From Porites lobata (Eukaryota > Cnidaria > Anthozoa > Scleractinia > Poritidae), in contig CALNXK010000081.1 of assembly GCA_942486035.1 (NCBI GenBank), positions 2,041,001 to 2,105,000 on the forward strand: 64,000 nt of DNA, read 5' to 3'. This document shows, in pieces, positions 47,001 through 59,400 of this stretch (its first letter is position 1; the number at the start of each line of letters is the position of its first letter). The notes beneath the pieces are model-generated. The model had not been told where the DNA came from. It worked only from the letters and a program-made list of their open reading frames with translations, and made no database searches. The translations under genes and the position numbers were made by a program.

Positions 47001-50000
47001 GTCACAAGACAAGTGACGTAACCAGCAGAAACTGCAAACAGGCTTTGAGAAAGTCTAGAAACCTGCCATCTACCTGCGGGTTGCTTAAGCTGATATTATG
47101 CAATGTACTCTGGTAGGAAATACCCATGGAAGTTACTCCCCCTTCCAATTAAGCTTTGCACACTGATTTCAGCTATAATAACAAGTCAGGCGCGGATCAT
47201 CCACACCAGTTTCCAACATTTTTTGGAAATGCATCACATTTTTCATAATAAATATATTTTCATAAAAGACTTTCCAAGTTGAAATCTGGTCACCATCCTC
47301 TCTGAATGACTCAGAGAACCAGGAAAGGGGACTTAAAGCCCTCCTTTAAGGAGTAAAAATCCAAAAAATTCATGGAAGAGCCTGCTCCCAGACCCTGCTT
47401 GCGCCTTCTGCACTCTTTTAGGAATTCGGTCAGTCTTTATCCTGGATCTGTGCCTGCAAGTCATTTCATGAGTGTATCCTATTCTTCTTCTAGCTTAAAG
47501 CACCTAAGGGAAATGTTTTTGCCAGTAATGGCTATTTAATTTCCAAATGTAGCAAAATTCAGTCGAACTAGGTCTGGTTTAGGTTCTGGGGTACCAGTAG
47601 TGGCACATCTGCGGTACTCAGAAGCTTCTAAGGTACACCCCACCCTCAGGCGTGTTTGTTATACATAGTGCAGGGTTTTCAACAGTCTTTTTAAGTGGTA
47701 AACGTACATCTAAAGGCACCCCATGTGATCAAATTTTTTTGGTGCCGCAAAGCAGCTTATGAGCCCCAAAGGTGGAGCTACCTCAGGGGGTCTAGGGGCA
47801 TGCCAATTTTTAAAATAGAACACTCAGAAATGCTGTGTCCAGCTTTTCTGAAACCGAAGAATCAGTTTCCCAGGCAATGCTGGAGTTCACTCAAATTCCC
47901 ATTAAAATTAAAATTTTCAATGAAATTGGATAGTTGGTAGGGAAATGGGGAGGAGGGAATGGCAGTAAGTTCATGAGTTGCTTAAGTAAAAAATATATTG
48001 ATAATAATGAAAAAAATTTAAAAAAACCCTCAAATATTGGCATCAAAGAACCTGCAGACATAGGATGGCAAACGACCGGAAAATAGTGAGTGAGAAAAAA
48101 ATAGAAAAGGCAGAGGATTTTTAGTCATCTCTCTAAGTTTTTCACCACAGAGCATCCCCTAACTTTATGAATGACTGTCAAATGGCCCCTTTGAATCCAA
48201 AATGTTTAACTGAAAATGTTAATTCTCAATGCAAAATCATAACCATCAATAGTTAACCTCATAGAGAAAAAGCCTTCTTTAAAAACTAAGCTGGCCTTCT
48301 CCAACCTGACGATCAAAAGGAGAGTTCTTTATGCCGCCATTTATTACCACACTAACCACAAAATTGTCATCTTTTCATTTAGAAATTCTATAAAAAATAA
48401 TGTTCAGTTGTGTAATTTATCAACAGAAACAGGTGCCAAGCTGGCAAAGACAAGGAACATGTGGAATACATAATTTATGAGGTAAAGGGAAATGAATATT
48501 CCATTCGTAAAACATTGCAACAAAACCAGCAAAAAAATACATCATAATATCTAACAAAGAACTATAGTGCTATTCACATAGTGCCATTAACAATATAATT
48601 TCTTTCCTTGTATTTGCATTCTGTTGTATGAATCACATGAATAAAAGGAAACACGGAAAAAAAAATGACCTTCGCTTGACATTGGATCTTCCACTATAAA
48701 ACTCAAAAGGAATATTCAATAGCTTAAATCATGTTTTTTTCTATAATTTATTGTTAAGACTCACATCCCTCTGGTGTCAAAGTACATGTATACTGTAGCA
48801 TGTACGGTGTATACTGAATAGCTACAACTCATGGCACAGGTTTCAAACCTCTCTTCTCACATGATTAGTTGATTCTCATTCAATAAAAAAGGTTGGGACC
48901 ACTTAATATTAGATAATTTACAGGAATAAGGTACATGTATCATTGCAACACTCCAAAGCCCCATCAAAACAATAATAAATTGGAATCTGTTGCAATCTTT
49001 CTAATCTGTGTCATTCTTCTTGCAAAATATGGAAAATCAAACACAACTTTAGACAACACTACCAGTAAAGCTGTAAAGTCAGTGATGCCATTTTAACACT
49101 TTTCTCTGATCTAGCATTGCACTTGTTATTATTTTTGTTTAAATCTAAAGCAGTGATATGAATAGATTGACATTTGCCTATAAGTTTGAGTGATCATAGA
49201 TAGCTGGTGTGAAATTACTAGAAGGATATGACTACAACTGCAATGTAAAACTATGTAACAAGGAGTTGAGGGATTCAATCGTTATTCCAGTATGTGATTA
49301 ACATCATGATGCTTGTTCACAATATATCAAGAAGAGCAAATAATTTTTCACAGGACTGACCAAAATCAGCATGAAATACAAAAGTAAAAATGATATAAGG
49401 ATTTGGTAAAAAAGCATTGGTTGGATATTATCTATTTGCATCCCAAGGCATACCTTTTGTTTATGTTGACAAAGATAATAAAATTCTTTTCAGTTTCATT
49501 GAAAGAAAGATAATCTGAATGACTACATGTAAATAGGGGTTAAATGACCCCATGTTAAAATGATAATAAAAGTCAAAAATGGCAAATAGGACAAGGTGAT
49601 CAAGCTGATAACAAATTATAAGCAGACCATAAAAATTCATTTCACACATTTCATAGACAGAAAAACAAATGCTTGTTTCCAGGTGTAATTAGATTAAAGA
49701 AGTACTGTTATTGTGTATATTTATTTTTTTGGCAAAGGTGAATTGTATGATCAAGAGTTTTAAAGTCATTATGAATTGAAAACTTTTGTCATTTGGTTAT
49801 CTGATATCATGATCAGCATCTTAATTTACCAGCTAATATCTTTAATGTCACATCATGTTTGAGGCAAATAAGATATATATTATATGGAAAAGACCCATTT
49901 ATTTTAAGTGTTCCAGAAGTTACTTCATGGCTGCACCTCTATACATGATGTACATACAATGACCTTCTGTTTCTTTTATCAATTCACTATTCATTCCCTT

Positions 50001-52510
50001 AAGCTCTTTGATTAAAATGCTCTCCACATGGTCACCTCTTTACAGTATAGTGACCATGTTCCTGTATTCTAGCTTTTTATCCATTTACTTGCTACTTCTG
50101 AGTAAAAATAGGCATTTCTTGGTGATACAGGAACCTATTGTTTCATGGTGCGGGCACTCATGTTCAGTGTCTTTTCAATCTTTTGTATTACGTCATTTCA
50201 ATTTGGTGACTGCACCCGTCTGCATCACCAAGAAACTACCACAAAGGTCCCCCCCTCAACCCATAACAACACCTTTTGAAAATGTCCCCAAACTACATGG
50301 GGGCTGTCAAGAAGAGATTCAGTACTACAGTTGGAATGGTAAAAAATACAAAAACAAAAGACAAATGCACAAAAAATGTGGTAATCACCGTGCTATAAAG
50401 AAAGACTTAGCTATATTAAATGAAACAATAATTTATTATACTAACCAACTGGCTGCGAGGTGCCCACTTTCAGCTCTTTAACTTCCTTGTTGTCCACTTT
50501 AGATGCATCACTTTGCGTTCTTGATGCACGGGGTGCAGGTTTGGGCAACGTACCAAACTGAGATGGAACTCTGGAGCGTGGCCTCGGAGCTGGAGCTCTG
50601 CGCACTACCCCATTCTTGTCTGTTGTAGCGTTAGGGGCTGGGTTAGGAGCAGGACTAGAACAAGTGCTTTCTCTGGCATTGTTGATAACATCTTTCCTTT
50701 CATCTGGTGGACCCTGTTCTGGAATGCCTTGTCTTTCCCCAGATGGTTCAAGATAAACATGACTTTTCAATTCACCTGTTCTTTCTTTTTTCAGGTCCTT
50801 TTCTTTTGGTGGTAGAGGTGGAACATCACTTTGTCCCTCTGCAGTAGGAACTGAAACACCTGAACTGATATCAACCACTTTGTATGGCTTTGTAAATGGC
50901 TTTAATGTGGTATTTACATAAGTGTGGCTAGCATTACCGCTACCTTTGTCTGCTTCAGTAATATGTTCACTCTTAGGTTGCGTTGTAACGACAACAGAGT
51001 CAGGTTTACTTACATCAAGTCTTCCAACTGCCTTTTCCACATGCACTGACTCACAGCTGTTTTCTTGAAAATCAGATGCACTACAGCTATCCCAAGTGCT
51101 ACTCCCCCAAGAGCTACATGAGGCCCCACTGGATTCAATAACATTGTCACCTTTTGTTTGACTCATGCGAGCTAGGTCTGCTGAATTCTCATTTCCAGTG
51201 TTTACAACACCTGTAACGCCGGGTGCAATTACATCCAAGCAACTATTTGATGAGTTACTTCTAGTTGATTTGCGAGTGTTTTCATAGCCTGAATCATGAC
51301 TGCTGGAAGCTGTATCAGTGCTGGTTGTACTGGCTGGCCTGTTTACATAGGATGGCTTAGTGCTGCTGGCTTTACCGGTAATCTTATTAGGAATCAATTT
51401 ATCACACGTGCCTCCAGATTCTTCAGAACTGTTTGAATTGACGCTTTTCGATCTCGTCTTGCTTGAGATCAAGCACAAAGGATTTCGAAATTCTAAAACG
51501 CCTGAGGAATTTCTCCTTTCTTCGTGCGCCTCGGAATCGCTTCCGTTTGTCGCTTTAATTTTCTCTTCGTCACTGATCTCTTGTTCGTATGAATGGTGAC
51601 CGGCTTCGTAGTTTGCTTCCATCTTGACATCTGCTTTGCGCATACTATTGAAGCGTATGGGTTCGGCAGTAAACAAAGCTACATTGCTTTTCATCGGTAC
51701 ATAACCATCCCCATCGCTGTCATCATTGTCTATAAACGTAAGCTCTGAAAGATCTTTCTCGCAATTACCACAATCCACAAGGGCTTCATTGTTGGACAAA
51801 ATTTTTTCACAGCCCTCGTCGAGAGCTGTCGAATCTAAATCAGTCGAAACTTGTATGTCGGTGACCGCTTCCTCCTTTTCGATTGTCTCGCGGACAGTTT
51901 CGATATCCGTACTGTTTGTTGACTCCTCAAGCACCTGAATCACTTTAGTATCGTGATCTGGTTTTGAAAGAACACTCGTGTGCGGCTCAACGCTTTCTAA
52001 AGAGTTTGCGTTACTGTGGGATTTCCCAAGAGAGTCTTCGTGCATGGAATCGCTTTGCGCATCAGATGATTGCTGAGGGCTTATCAGCCCATTTCCTCCG
52101 TCTATAACTCGAGAGGGCGGTCTTGGTTTGGATCGAGGAACCGGCTTTGGTTTATTAACAACAAACAATTTGGGAGTTTCATCTGTTTTGCCGGTATGCC
52201 TTGTAATGCTATCGCTGCGACTTCTGTTGTTGTCCGTTTCGGTGGGAGCACAAGGTGCGATGGTTTTAATACCATTTGCACCTTCTTGGCGACTTCTTCC
52301 CTCTTTGACATCCTTTCTTTTCACTGAATTAACCACTTGTTCAATATTTGGCGCTATAGGACTATGACCTCCTTCTTGATCATGTATGTTCGCCGTGCTG
52401 TTGTCGCCTTGAATTTTGTCATCATTTTGATGTCTTTCGCGTGATTGAAAACAGTTGGCACATTTTCCCTTTCTCCACAGGTTTTCCACAAAATTATCAC
52501 AGGCAGACAT
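41010..52510 (-). CDS. PEAK1: PEAK1-family pseudokinase scaffold
   Basis: Four coding exons join in phase: 50446-52510, 46006-46266, 43139-44475 and 41010-42047, giving 1566 residues. The start MSACDNFVENLWRKGKCANCF matches the PEAK1 N-terminus (MSAC, then W..G.C.NCF). A long disordered region with many PxxP runs follows. It includes TKPYKVVDIS, related to the PYTVVDVS segment of PEAK1, and possible SH2-binding tyrosines (Y270 in YVPM, Y531 in YVNT). Before the kinase fold, KILKLQLQTLEDMI fits the dimerising SHED helix. The kinase-like domain has a beta-3 Lys (LLPVKCAMF), VPC/IPC-like IPCETVADFVKR, VCLLLLQLLSAIDHL, the loop VVHRDLKMEN (about 1335) and VANFQHA in place of DFG. Catalysis is therefore unlikely. 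PEAK proteins scaffold Src, Grb2, Shc and PI3K signals at focal adhesions. A PRAG1-like name is possible, but the N-terminus favours PEAK1. Confidence 0.9.
44516..45999. other. PEAK1 intron 2
   Basis: No exon is supported. The intron holds purine-rich low-complexity sequence at 45195-45310 and an open frame at 44799-45062 without family support. Confidence 0.4.
46270..50440. other. PEAK1 intron 1 (4.2 kb)
   Basis: The intron is AT-rich. It contains a dispersed repeat near 47560-47690 (GTCGAACTAGGTCTGGTTTAGG, then GGCACATCTG), also seen in diverged form near 57640-57740. An open frame at 50008-50481 is Cys- and His-bearing but has no recognisable family and runs into the antisense of exon 1. 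Confidence 0.45.
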
Positions 52511-52970
52511 TATTCATTCGCTTCTTCATAGCGTTACCAACTCACCGGGTAAGTTTTCCCAATTTTTTTTTTTGGTGTGGGCACGATTTTAAATATCAGA
52601 GAAGACATAAATATATACCAAACACCCACTGCGGAATATGACAGCGGAGAAACACAAAGGACGTTTGCAGTCAAAGGGACAGAAGTCTGGGGTCAACAAG
52701 GAGGGTGGATACACTTCCGGTGAAAAAACCAACAACGAATTAAGAATTCAGGGACTGTATTTCCGTTCAACGCAACCAAAAATCTGAACACAGCGGCAAG
52801 CACTTCTATTCTTTTTTGTTCACACTTTTATGCCGGAATTGGTGTTCTGAAAACAAACTTAAAAGCAGAAATCAGGAGCAATCGGCTGGTGTTGAAATTC
52901 AAGAACAAGGCCCAGGAATAAGGAAACTCGAAAACCAAAGAATTTCCCGGATTTGTTACAATTATTAATA
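52511..52970. promoter_or_regulatory. Upstream region of the PEAK1-like gene
   Basis: This region should hold the promoter and any 5' UTR. No clear TATA box or other motif can be fixed. A short plus-strand frame from 52638 lacks support. Confidence 0.3.
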
Positions 52971-53204
52971 GTAGTCTTTACACTAGAGCCTACATAAGCT
53001 AAGAAATATTTCAAGACAAGTAAATATTAATTACTTCAAGTAAAATAAAGCTTCACACACAACCTATCTTTTTTACTTCCGGTTTACTTTTAATAGAATA
53101 AGTCTATTTTCCCACGCAATATAATTAAGATTGATTGACATGCTTCGCCTTTCTCAAAGCTTAGAAACCGCAAGTTTGCCAAGGATCGTGACTCAAACAC
53201 CACA

Positions 53205-53330
53205 CGAGTTCATACGAGTAACATACGACTACATGTACATACGAGTAACATACGAGTACATACGGGTAACATACGAGTACATACGTGCAACATACGAGTA
53301 ACATACGAGTCCATACGGGTTAAAAGGGCG
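53205..53330. repeat. Minisatellite, unit ACATACGAGTA
   Basis: About ten variant copies of the 11-12 base unit, such as ACATACGAGTA, ACATACGGGTA and ACATACGTGCA, lie just inside the left arm of the large element. Confidence 0.8.
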
Positions 53331-53374
53331 ACTCGAAGCAGGGACACAAGGCATACAAGGAAAAGGAGCACTAA

Positions 53375-53876
53375 GGGCCTCTTCATATGAGCCCGGTTGA
53401 CCGGGCTGGCTCGGTTACCGGGATAAATTTTGCCTTGGGTTCATATGAGAAATTTCAGCCCGGTTTCCGAGATGAGAAAAGGTCAAAGATCCTGGGTACG
53501 AGTTCTGGCGCCAAATTTGGGAAACAAAGCAAACATAGCGAAACACAAAAATTTTAACATTCGGGCCTATCTTAGCATCGGTAACTCTTAAAGCTGTATC
53601 ACTGCAGTTAAATGGGATGCTTATGATGTGGAAAATACAGCAGGCAATGCAAGACGATGCCATCCGGACCGCCAGAATTCATCCCGCCGTTCATCCCGGT
53701 AACCGGGATGAGGTGTTCATATGGCAAAATTTCCAGCCCGCTTACCGAGATCTCGGGGACCAAGCCAGCCCGCCCTCTCATATGAACACATCGAAAATTT
53801 TACAAAGGATTTAGAGGTGAGGCGAGATCTCGGAAACCGGGCCAGCCCGGTCAACCGGGCTCATATGAAGAGGCCC
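53375..53876. mobile_element. 502-bp MITE with TAA duplication (PIF/Harbinger-like)
   Basis: GGGCCTCTTCATATGAGCCC is inverted at GGGCTCATATGAAGAGGCCC. TAA flanks both sides (53372-53374 and 53877-53879). A 3-bp TWA duplication and G-rich ends are typical of PIF/Harbinger. Internal copies of CCCGGTTACCGGGAT-like motifs form subterminal repeats. Confidence 0.75.
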
Positions 53877-54103
53877 TAACACAAGAAAAAAGAAAGAGAG
53901 AAAGTTGATAGTCTGCGCACCCTATCATCGGCGTTACGAAGCTGGGAATTATTCCATGAAGCGAATTTAACCGCCTTCAAACAAAGAATACCATTTCCGC
54001 AAACCGATTTCCAACCATTTTCGCGTAATGAAAAAATTGGAGAAAATTGAAGAAAAACACAATTCGACTACGTTAGAAAAATAGTTTGGATAGCCCTTCG
54101 TAG

Positions 54104-54474
54104 TACGAAAGCCGAGGAGGGTCTTCCGACTTCTGACTTCCGACTTCTGACTTCCGACTTCCGACTTCCAACTTCCGACTTCCGACTTCCGACTTCCGAT
54201 TTCGACTTCCGACTTCCGACTTCCGGCTTAAGACTTCATACTTCAAACTTCAGACTTCAGACTTGACAAAGTTCGAACTCCGGATTTCTGATTTCTGACC
54301 GTTGAGACTCAATGCTGCATGGTTAGACTTCTGACCTCCCACTTCCCACTTCTTACTTCCCACTTCTGACTTCTGACTTCTGACTTCCGATTTCCGACTT
54401 CCGACTTTCGAAGTGGGAAGTTGGAAGTCGGAAGTCGGAATTGGGAAGTCGGAAGACCCTCCTCGGCTTTCGTA
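54104..54474. repeat. Palindrome enclosing a GACTTCCGA minisatellite
   Basis: TACGAAAGCCGAGGAGGGTC is inverted at GACCCTCCTCGGCTTTCGTA. Between the arms lie two blocks of the 9-10 base unit GACTTCCGA/GACTTCTGA. The last 50 bases carry the same unit inverted (GGAAGTCGGAAGTCGG). Confidence 0.8.
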
Positions 54475-55783
54475 CTTTTTAGATTTTACATTTTGTTTTC
54501 TTACTCAGGCCACGCGATGTTAATCCAGAGAGAGTTTTCTTTCACATTCCGCCTTGTTCTCGTGTATACAAAATATAACTGAAAGACAAAAGACAAATTC
54601 TTTGAAAACATCATGTAGTCTGAAATGGGAAAGCAATATGTACCAGCCGAGAAGGGCTATTAAAATGCAATTGTTTGATTTGAAAGCAACAATGATCTTT
54701 TATCAGCCGTCAAAAAGACAAACTACAACAAGTTGCTTATTCAACGGCATTTGTGGCTCTTCATGAGCTGCATGGGATCTATTTCTCTTCTTCTTCTTCT
54801 TCTTGAGCAAAAATTCGTGTGTGAAGCCCTAAGTAAAATCTCAAGTAACTTTACTTTGCATCTTATTCAAGTCGAAAAGTTGAAACGATTCAAGAAAATT
54901 TCAAAGACTTGCAAGGGCGGATTTGGGGATCGGCCCAGGGGGCCTCGGCCTCCCCTTTCGTTCGGGAATTTTTTTTCTTAAATATTTCAGCATTACATGT
55001 TAATTATGGCATCCAGGCATTTGCTAAATTTAGGCGTCCAAAATGGACTCTAGATTGCACCTCAGAGAACTTCAATCACAAAAATTTTCCCGGAGAGGCA
55101 TGCGCCCGAAACTCAATTATCCTCATTTATTTTGCCATTAACCAGAAATACAACAACAGTATACAGAAATACACTAAAGATAATACAGAATATTCCAACT
55201 AAATTATTTACAAGATCAAATGTGATAAAGGCAAGGAAGCCTATATAAAAGCCGGGGGCTTATAAACTATAGGCTTCCTGGAACTATTGGGTAAACCATA
55301 CAAGTTAACTCCCTAGAAAATTGCGCCGTTCGCAGTCCTGATTTGCACTATCGGGCCCATATTGCCACTGTATACTATATCTCTAGGCCCCCTTTATCAC
55401 AAAATCGTTCGTCCGCCCCTGACTTGAAAACCATCCTTATGGCCAACTTAGCTGACTTGCGGTTACTTGCGGTTTCTTGAGCTTTGAGAAAGACAAAACA
55501 TATCAATCAATCTTAATTATGTTGCGTGGGAAAATAACCTTAAGTTAACCTGAAGTAAAAAAGAATCAGTTGTGTGTGGAGCTTTATTTTACTTGAAGTA
55601 ATTAAAATTTACTTGTCTTGAAATATTTCTTAGCTTATTTATGCGCATGCTCTACTGTAAAGACTACCATTGTTAAGTTATTTCCGAGGCGGGAAAATTT
55701 ACTTCGACCAACTTCCGTTACAATTTTTAGAATTTGGATCTTTACGGATGGATTTTAGTTCAAATTTCCTTTCGAATAAAGAA

Positions 55784-56004
55784 TAGCCTGTTCCCAGACG
55801 TTGTTTTTTTTTTACTTTTCGTTCTTTTTTTAAACATCGGCGAGCGCAAAGCGCGAGCCAGAACGAAAAATAAGGAACGTCTATTTTCTTCTTCCCCCAC
55901 CCCTAGCCCCTTGCGCTGGTCAATAACTCCCCCTTGCTTTTTGTTTTTTATCACGTGCGCTCCACAGACTTTGAACAGGAAATAGAGAGTCTGTGAACAG
56001 GCTC
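55784..56004. mobile_element. 221-bp TIR element, 9-bp target duplication
   Basis: Left end TAGCCTGTTCCCAGACG; right end GTCTGTGAACAGGCTC. AATAAAGAA is repeated at 55775-55783 and 56005-56013. The middle has GGCGAGCGCAAAGCGCGAGCC. It shares ends with the 10833 and 19431 elements. Confidence 0.8.
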
Positions 56005-56316
56005 AATAAAGAAAGAAATGGAAAAAAGCAATCGTGAAAATCTCAGTTTTCACCGCTTCGAACAGTGACAAATTCATTACCTCATACCGACCCCCTCGGT
56101 AACGTGACTGTAAATAACAATAGAATTTAAAAGTCATTCACGTTGGATCCAGATACCCTATAGGTCGCAATATCTTGAATGTGAGTGCATGGGAGTGCCT
56201 GCATTTGTTTAAAAATAACGTTTGTCATTTTGTTCTCCAGTGAGCTTATAAAGTGCAGTGCGTGCATGTCCAAATCCTACCCTAGAAAATGTAAATTACA
56301 TACCACAGAATAATAT

Positions 56317-56340
56317 AACAACAACAACAACAACAACACC
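56317..56340. repeat. (CAA)n microsatellite
   Basis: Roughly seven AAC/CAA units lie upstream of the SELENBP1 start. Confidence 0.8.
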
Positions 56341-56499
56341 TAATGCTTTATCACAGAATAATGCATTCAACCAAGTGTAGAAAACCTCACCACATGCAGA
56401 AGTGCTTGCGTCGTACAATACGGGCAGTGTTTTGTTCTCATTCAAGCGGCCATATTCGGTGGCGAGAAGATTCTCAATTTGCACAGCAAAGACAGCGGA

Positions 56500-59400
56500 A
56501 TGACTGAAAGTAAGTTACTTAATTCTAGTTTAAAAGTCACTTGTTTCAAATTTCGTTTGCTAATCATACTAAGGACCGTGATTGTTGACGCCAATCTACA
56601 GCATTTCGGTCCTGTTTATTGAAGGCCTGCTACGGTGGCTAATTTGTTCAAAATGCACTCTTCTTTACGACGAAAAATTTATATTCCGAGTCACCAACTT
56701 GTCTACCGTAAAACTGTTTCACTGGTGCTAGTTCAGTGATGCAGTTTCCCACAATAGTATCGTTTTTTATTTCGAGTTGCATAACATAGAAAACAATACG
56801 CATTTATTTCTTTAACTTGCTTGAGCAGAGAAAACTCAGACCTACAATGGACGGAATAAAATGGAACAGCAAACCCCCATTCCCCCAAATCAAGAATGAA
56901 CCTGCGCGAAGGGCAACAACACGCCATTTTTTATGTATACACGCTCGTATTTTGAACGAGTTTTTCAGCTCTTTGACGTAACGTGTTAAAATAAACGATT
57001 GATTGATTTTCCCATCTTTGATTTGGGGGATGGGGGGAGGGGGGAGGAGAAGAGAGTTACCAATTTCCCATCTATTTTGTCCAAAATTTTATTGTTTGTT
57101 GTTTTAAAAAGGCCAACAATCCTATGCTTTTTTAGTTTATTAGTTTGACTGACTAAATCTATACCCAATATCGTGAACCTTTTTATTTTAACTCGATTTA
57201 GTGAAGGTGGCTTCACAAATGTGCAGTAATTATTCTATTCACGTTCACTGCCTAAGCCACATATCTCATTTGAAACGCTTGCAAAGAACTTTTGTGTAAG
57301 ACTGATCAAGCTGATCAAGAGCTATATTAAGTGGGCAGTTATTATTCTATTCACGTTCACTGCCTAAACCCCCGGGTTGGGTACTGCCATATATGGGCTA
57401 TATAGCCTATTATTAGGTATGTGCCGCTGTGAAGGGTATGGTTTTCAAGCAGTTTACTCTAGAATGGGGTATCATTTTTCAGGAAACTGATCAGTTGGTT
57501 GAAGATTTCATATAGACTAGGGACTGTGGCGTAAGGTTTTGTTTTGGCTAGACTGTGCTAGTGACCTCAGTAGTTTCTAGAAAACAGCTTCTCTAGGATA
57601 GGGGGGATTTGGGGAGTTTACTCTAGTATAGGGTAGCAAAATTCAGCTGAACTAGCTCTGGTATAGGTTATGGGTTCTATGGTCCCAGCGGCACATCCAC
57701 ACCCAGAAATTCCCAAAGTACCCTCCCCCCCAGGCCTAAACCACATAATCCATTTGAAACCCTTGCAAAGAACTTTTGTGGAAGACTGATCAAGCTGATC
57801 AAGAGCTGTATTAAGTAAACCTGGGAATGTTAATTATTGAAAACGTTAGGGAGAGGGAGTATAAGAACTACAGTCGACTCCCGATAACTCGACCTTTTTA
57901 GGGAAATCGAAAAAAGTTCGAGTTGTCGGGAGTTTGAAGGAAATAACCTAAAAAAGGATGAGGAGGGAATGCAATTAAGCAACGAAGTATACAGAGATGG
58001 ACATTGAATTTGAACTAGAGTGACAAAACAGTCAACACAAAGAATTGACACGGTTTTTTTTTTAACTAAATTCAATCAGTCTCGGACTACACAGTGATAT
58101 TTTTATGACTTGTTACGCTTGTGAAAACGACTTGCATTTTTAACTAGCTAAAAACAAGACGAGGTGTTTTCACTTTATTTCTGGACTTTTCCTGCTCTAT
58201 CTAGTTAAAATTGTCCTAGTGGTAACTCAACCATAGAAATGATCTGCAGGGAAACAAAAATTACTTCGAGTTAGTGAGAGGTTCGAGTTACCGAGGGTAA
58301 AATTACAGTCATTGTATAAAGGAAGTCCAGGGGAAATCGACTTTGGTTCGAGTTAGCGAGGGTTCGAGCGGGAGTCGACTGTACACAACGGAAAGTTAAA
58401 TTACGTAACCACGACCGTGACGGCAAGGAAAAATGCCAACAAAGGGATACCGTAAAATTCCGACAATAAGCCCCAGGGCTTATATTTGTCAAAGACCCTT
58501 TTTGAGGAGCTTATATACGGAGGGAAATTTGCGTCTCAAAATCGATTGGGCTAGCTTATAGTAGGAGGGAAATTTGTGTCACTAACTTGTAGAAAGTTAT
58601 TACTGAAACTCACCTTGCGGACTCATCCATGCAAGTACTTTGCATACATGCCAACCCTCCAGGATACGACACCAATCTCCCGGTCTCCCGTACGGTCGCT
58701 TTATCTCCCGGACAAAATCATCTTTTGAACTTTTCTGTGCCTTAGTTTGAAATTTAGCTCATTTTTAGCTCAAAACTTGAATTTTCTTATTCGTAACTGT
58801 ACAGTACGGTTTCTGAGGCATTTTACACCTATTTAGTCACTGACAAAGATTATTTCTGGCATCAAAACGATGATCGCGAAGTTGGACAGTATCTACTTCA
58901 TGTAAAACTTGATATAATGTCCTAAATTTCCGGGGTAGGGGGCTAGTGAAAAACAGAGAGTCTCCAGATTTTAAATCTCTAGAGGTTGGCATCTCTGACT
59001 TTGTCTATATGGACCGAGGAAATCCAAGCCAAGAGTAAAGAGTGAACTACGCAAACAGCAATTTACTGTAACACTTTTTGACTCCAATCCTTTAGTTTGG
59101 CCCAAGTAATAGTTCTTTGGCAGTTGCAAAAATTCATGTGTTACTGTACAGTTTTTGCTTTGTTTTGTTTTGAATTTGAGGGCAGTTTCCAAGTACAAGC
59201 CCCCGGGGGCTTATATTTGGGGGGGGGGGGCGATTTAAGGGGGGTTTCTTGCGTTACGAGTATTGGGGACTTTTATTTGGAGGGGCTTATACGTGGTGGG
59301 GCTTACTTTCGGAATTTTGCGGTATGCTTAATAAGCAACAACAATCCTCACGAACTCTGCACGTGCAACAAAATCTTTGGTTCACGCACGGCTACAACGT

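Larger units (their letters stand above)
52971..55668. mobile_element. 2.7-kb element with about 205-bp inverted ends
   Basis: The left end at 52971-53180 (GTAGTCTTTACA, AGAAATATTTCAAGACAAG, TTACTTCAAGTAAAATAAAG, TTTTCCCACGCAA) is matched closely in inverse at 55457-55668. The flanks ATTATTAA and ATTGTTAA may be an 8-bp target duplication with one change. The interior holds a minisatellite (53205-53330), a TAA-flanked MITE (53375-53876), a palindromic array (54104-54474) and degraded repeat text. No transposase frame was found. Confidence 0.75.

Noticed and set aside
50008..50481. 157-codon plus-strand open frame in PEAK1 intron 1
   Set aside because: It runs into the antisense of PEAK1 exon 1, has no domain, and lacks splice or codon support.
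52070..52367. Overlapping frames on both strands in PEAK1 exon 1
   Set aside because: Shadows of a long coding exon whose N-terminus matches PEAK1.
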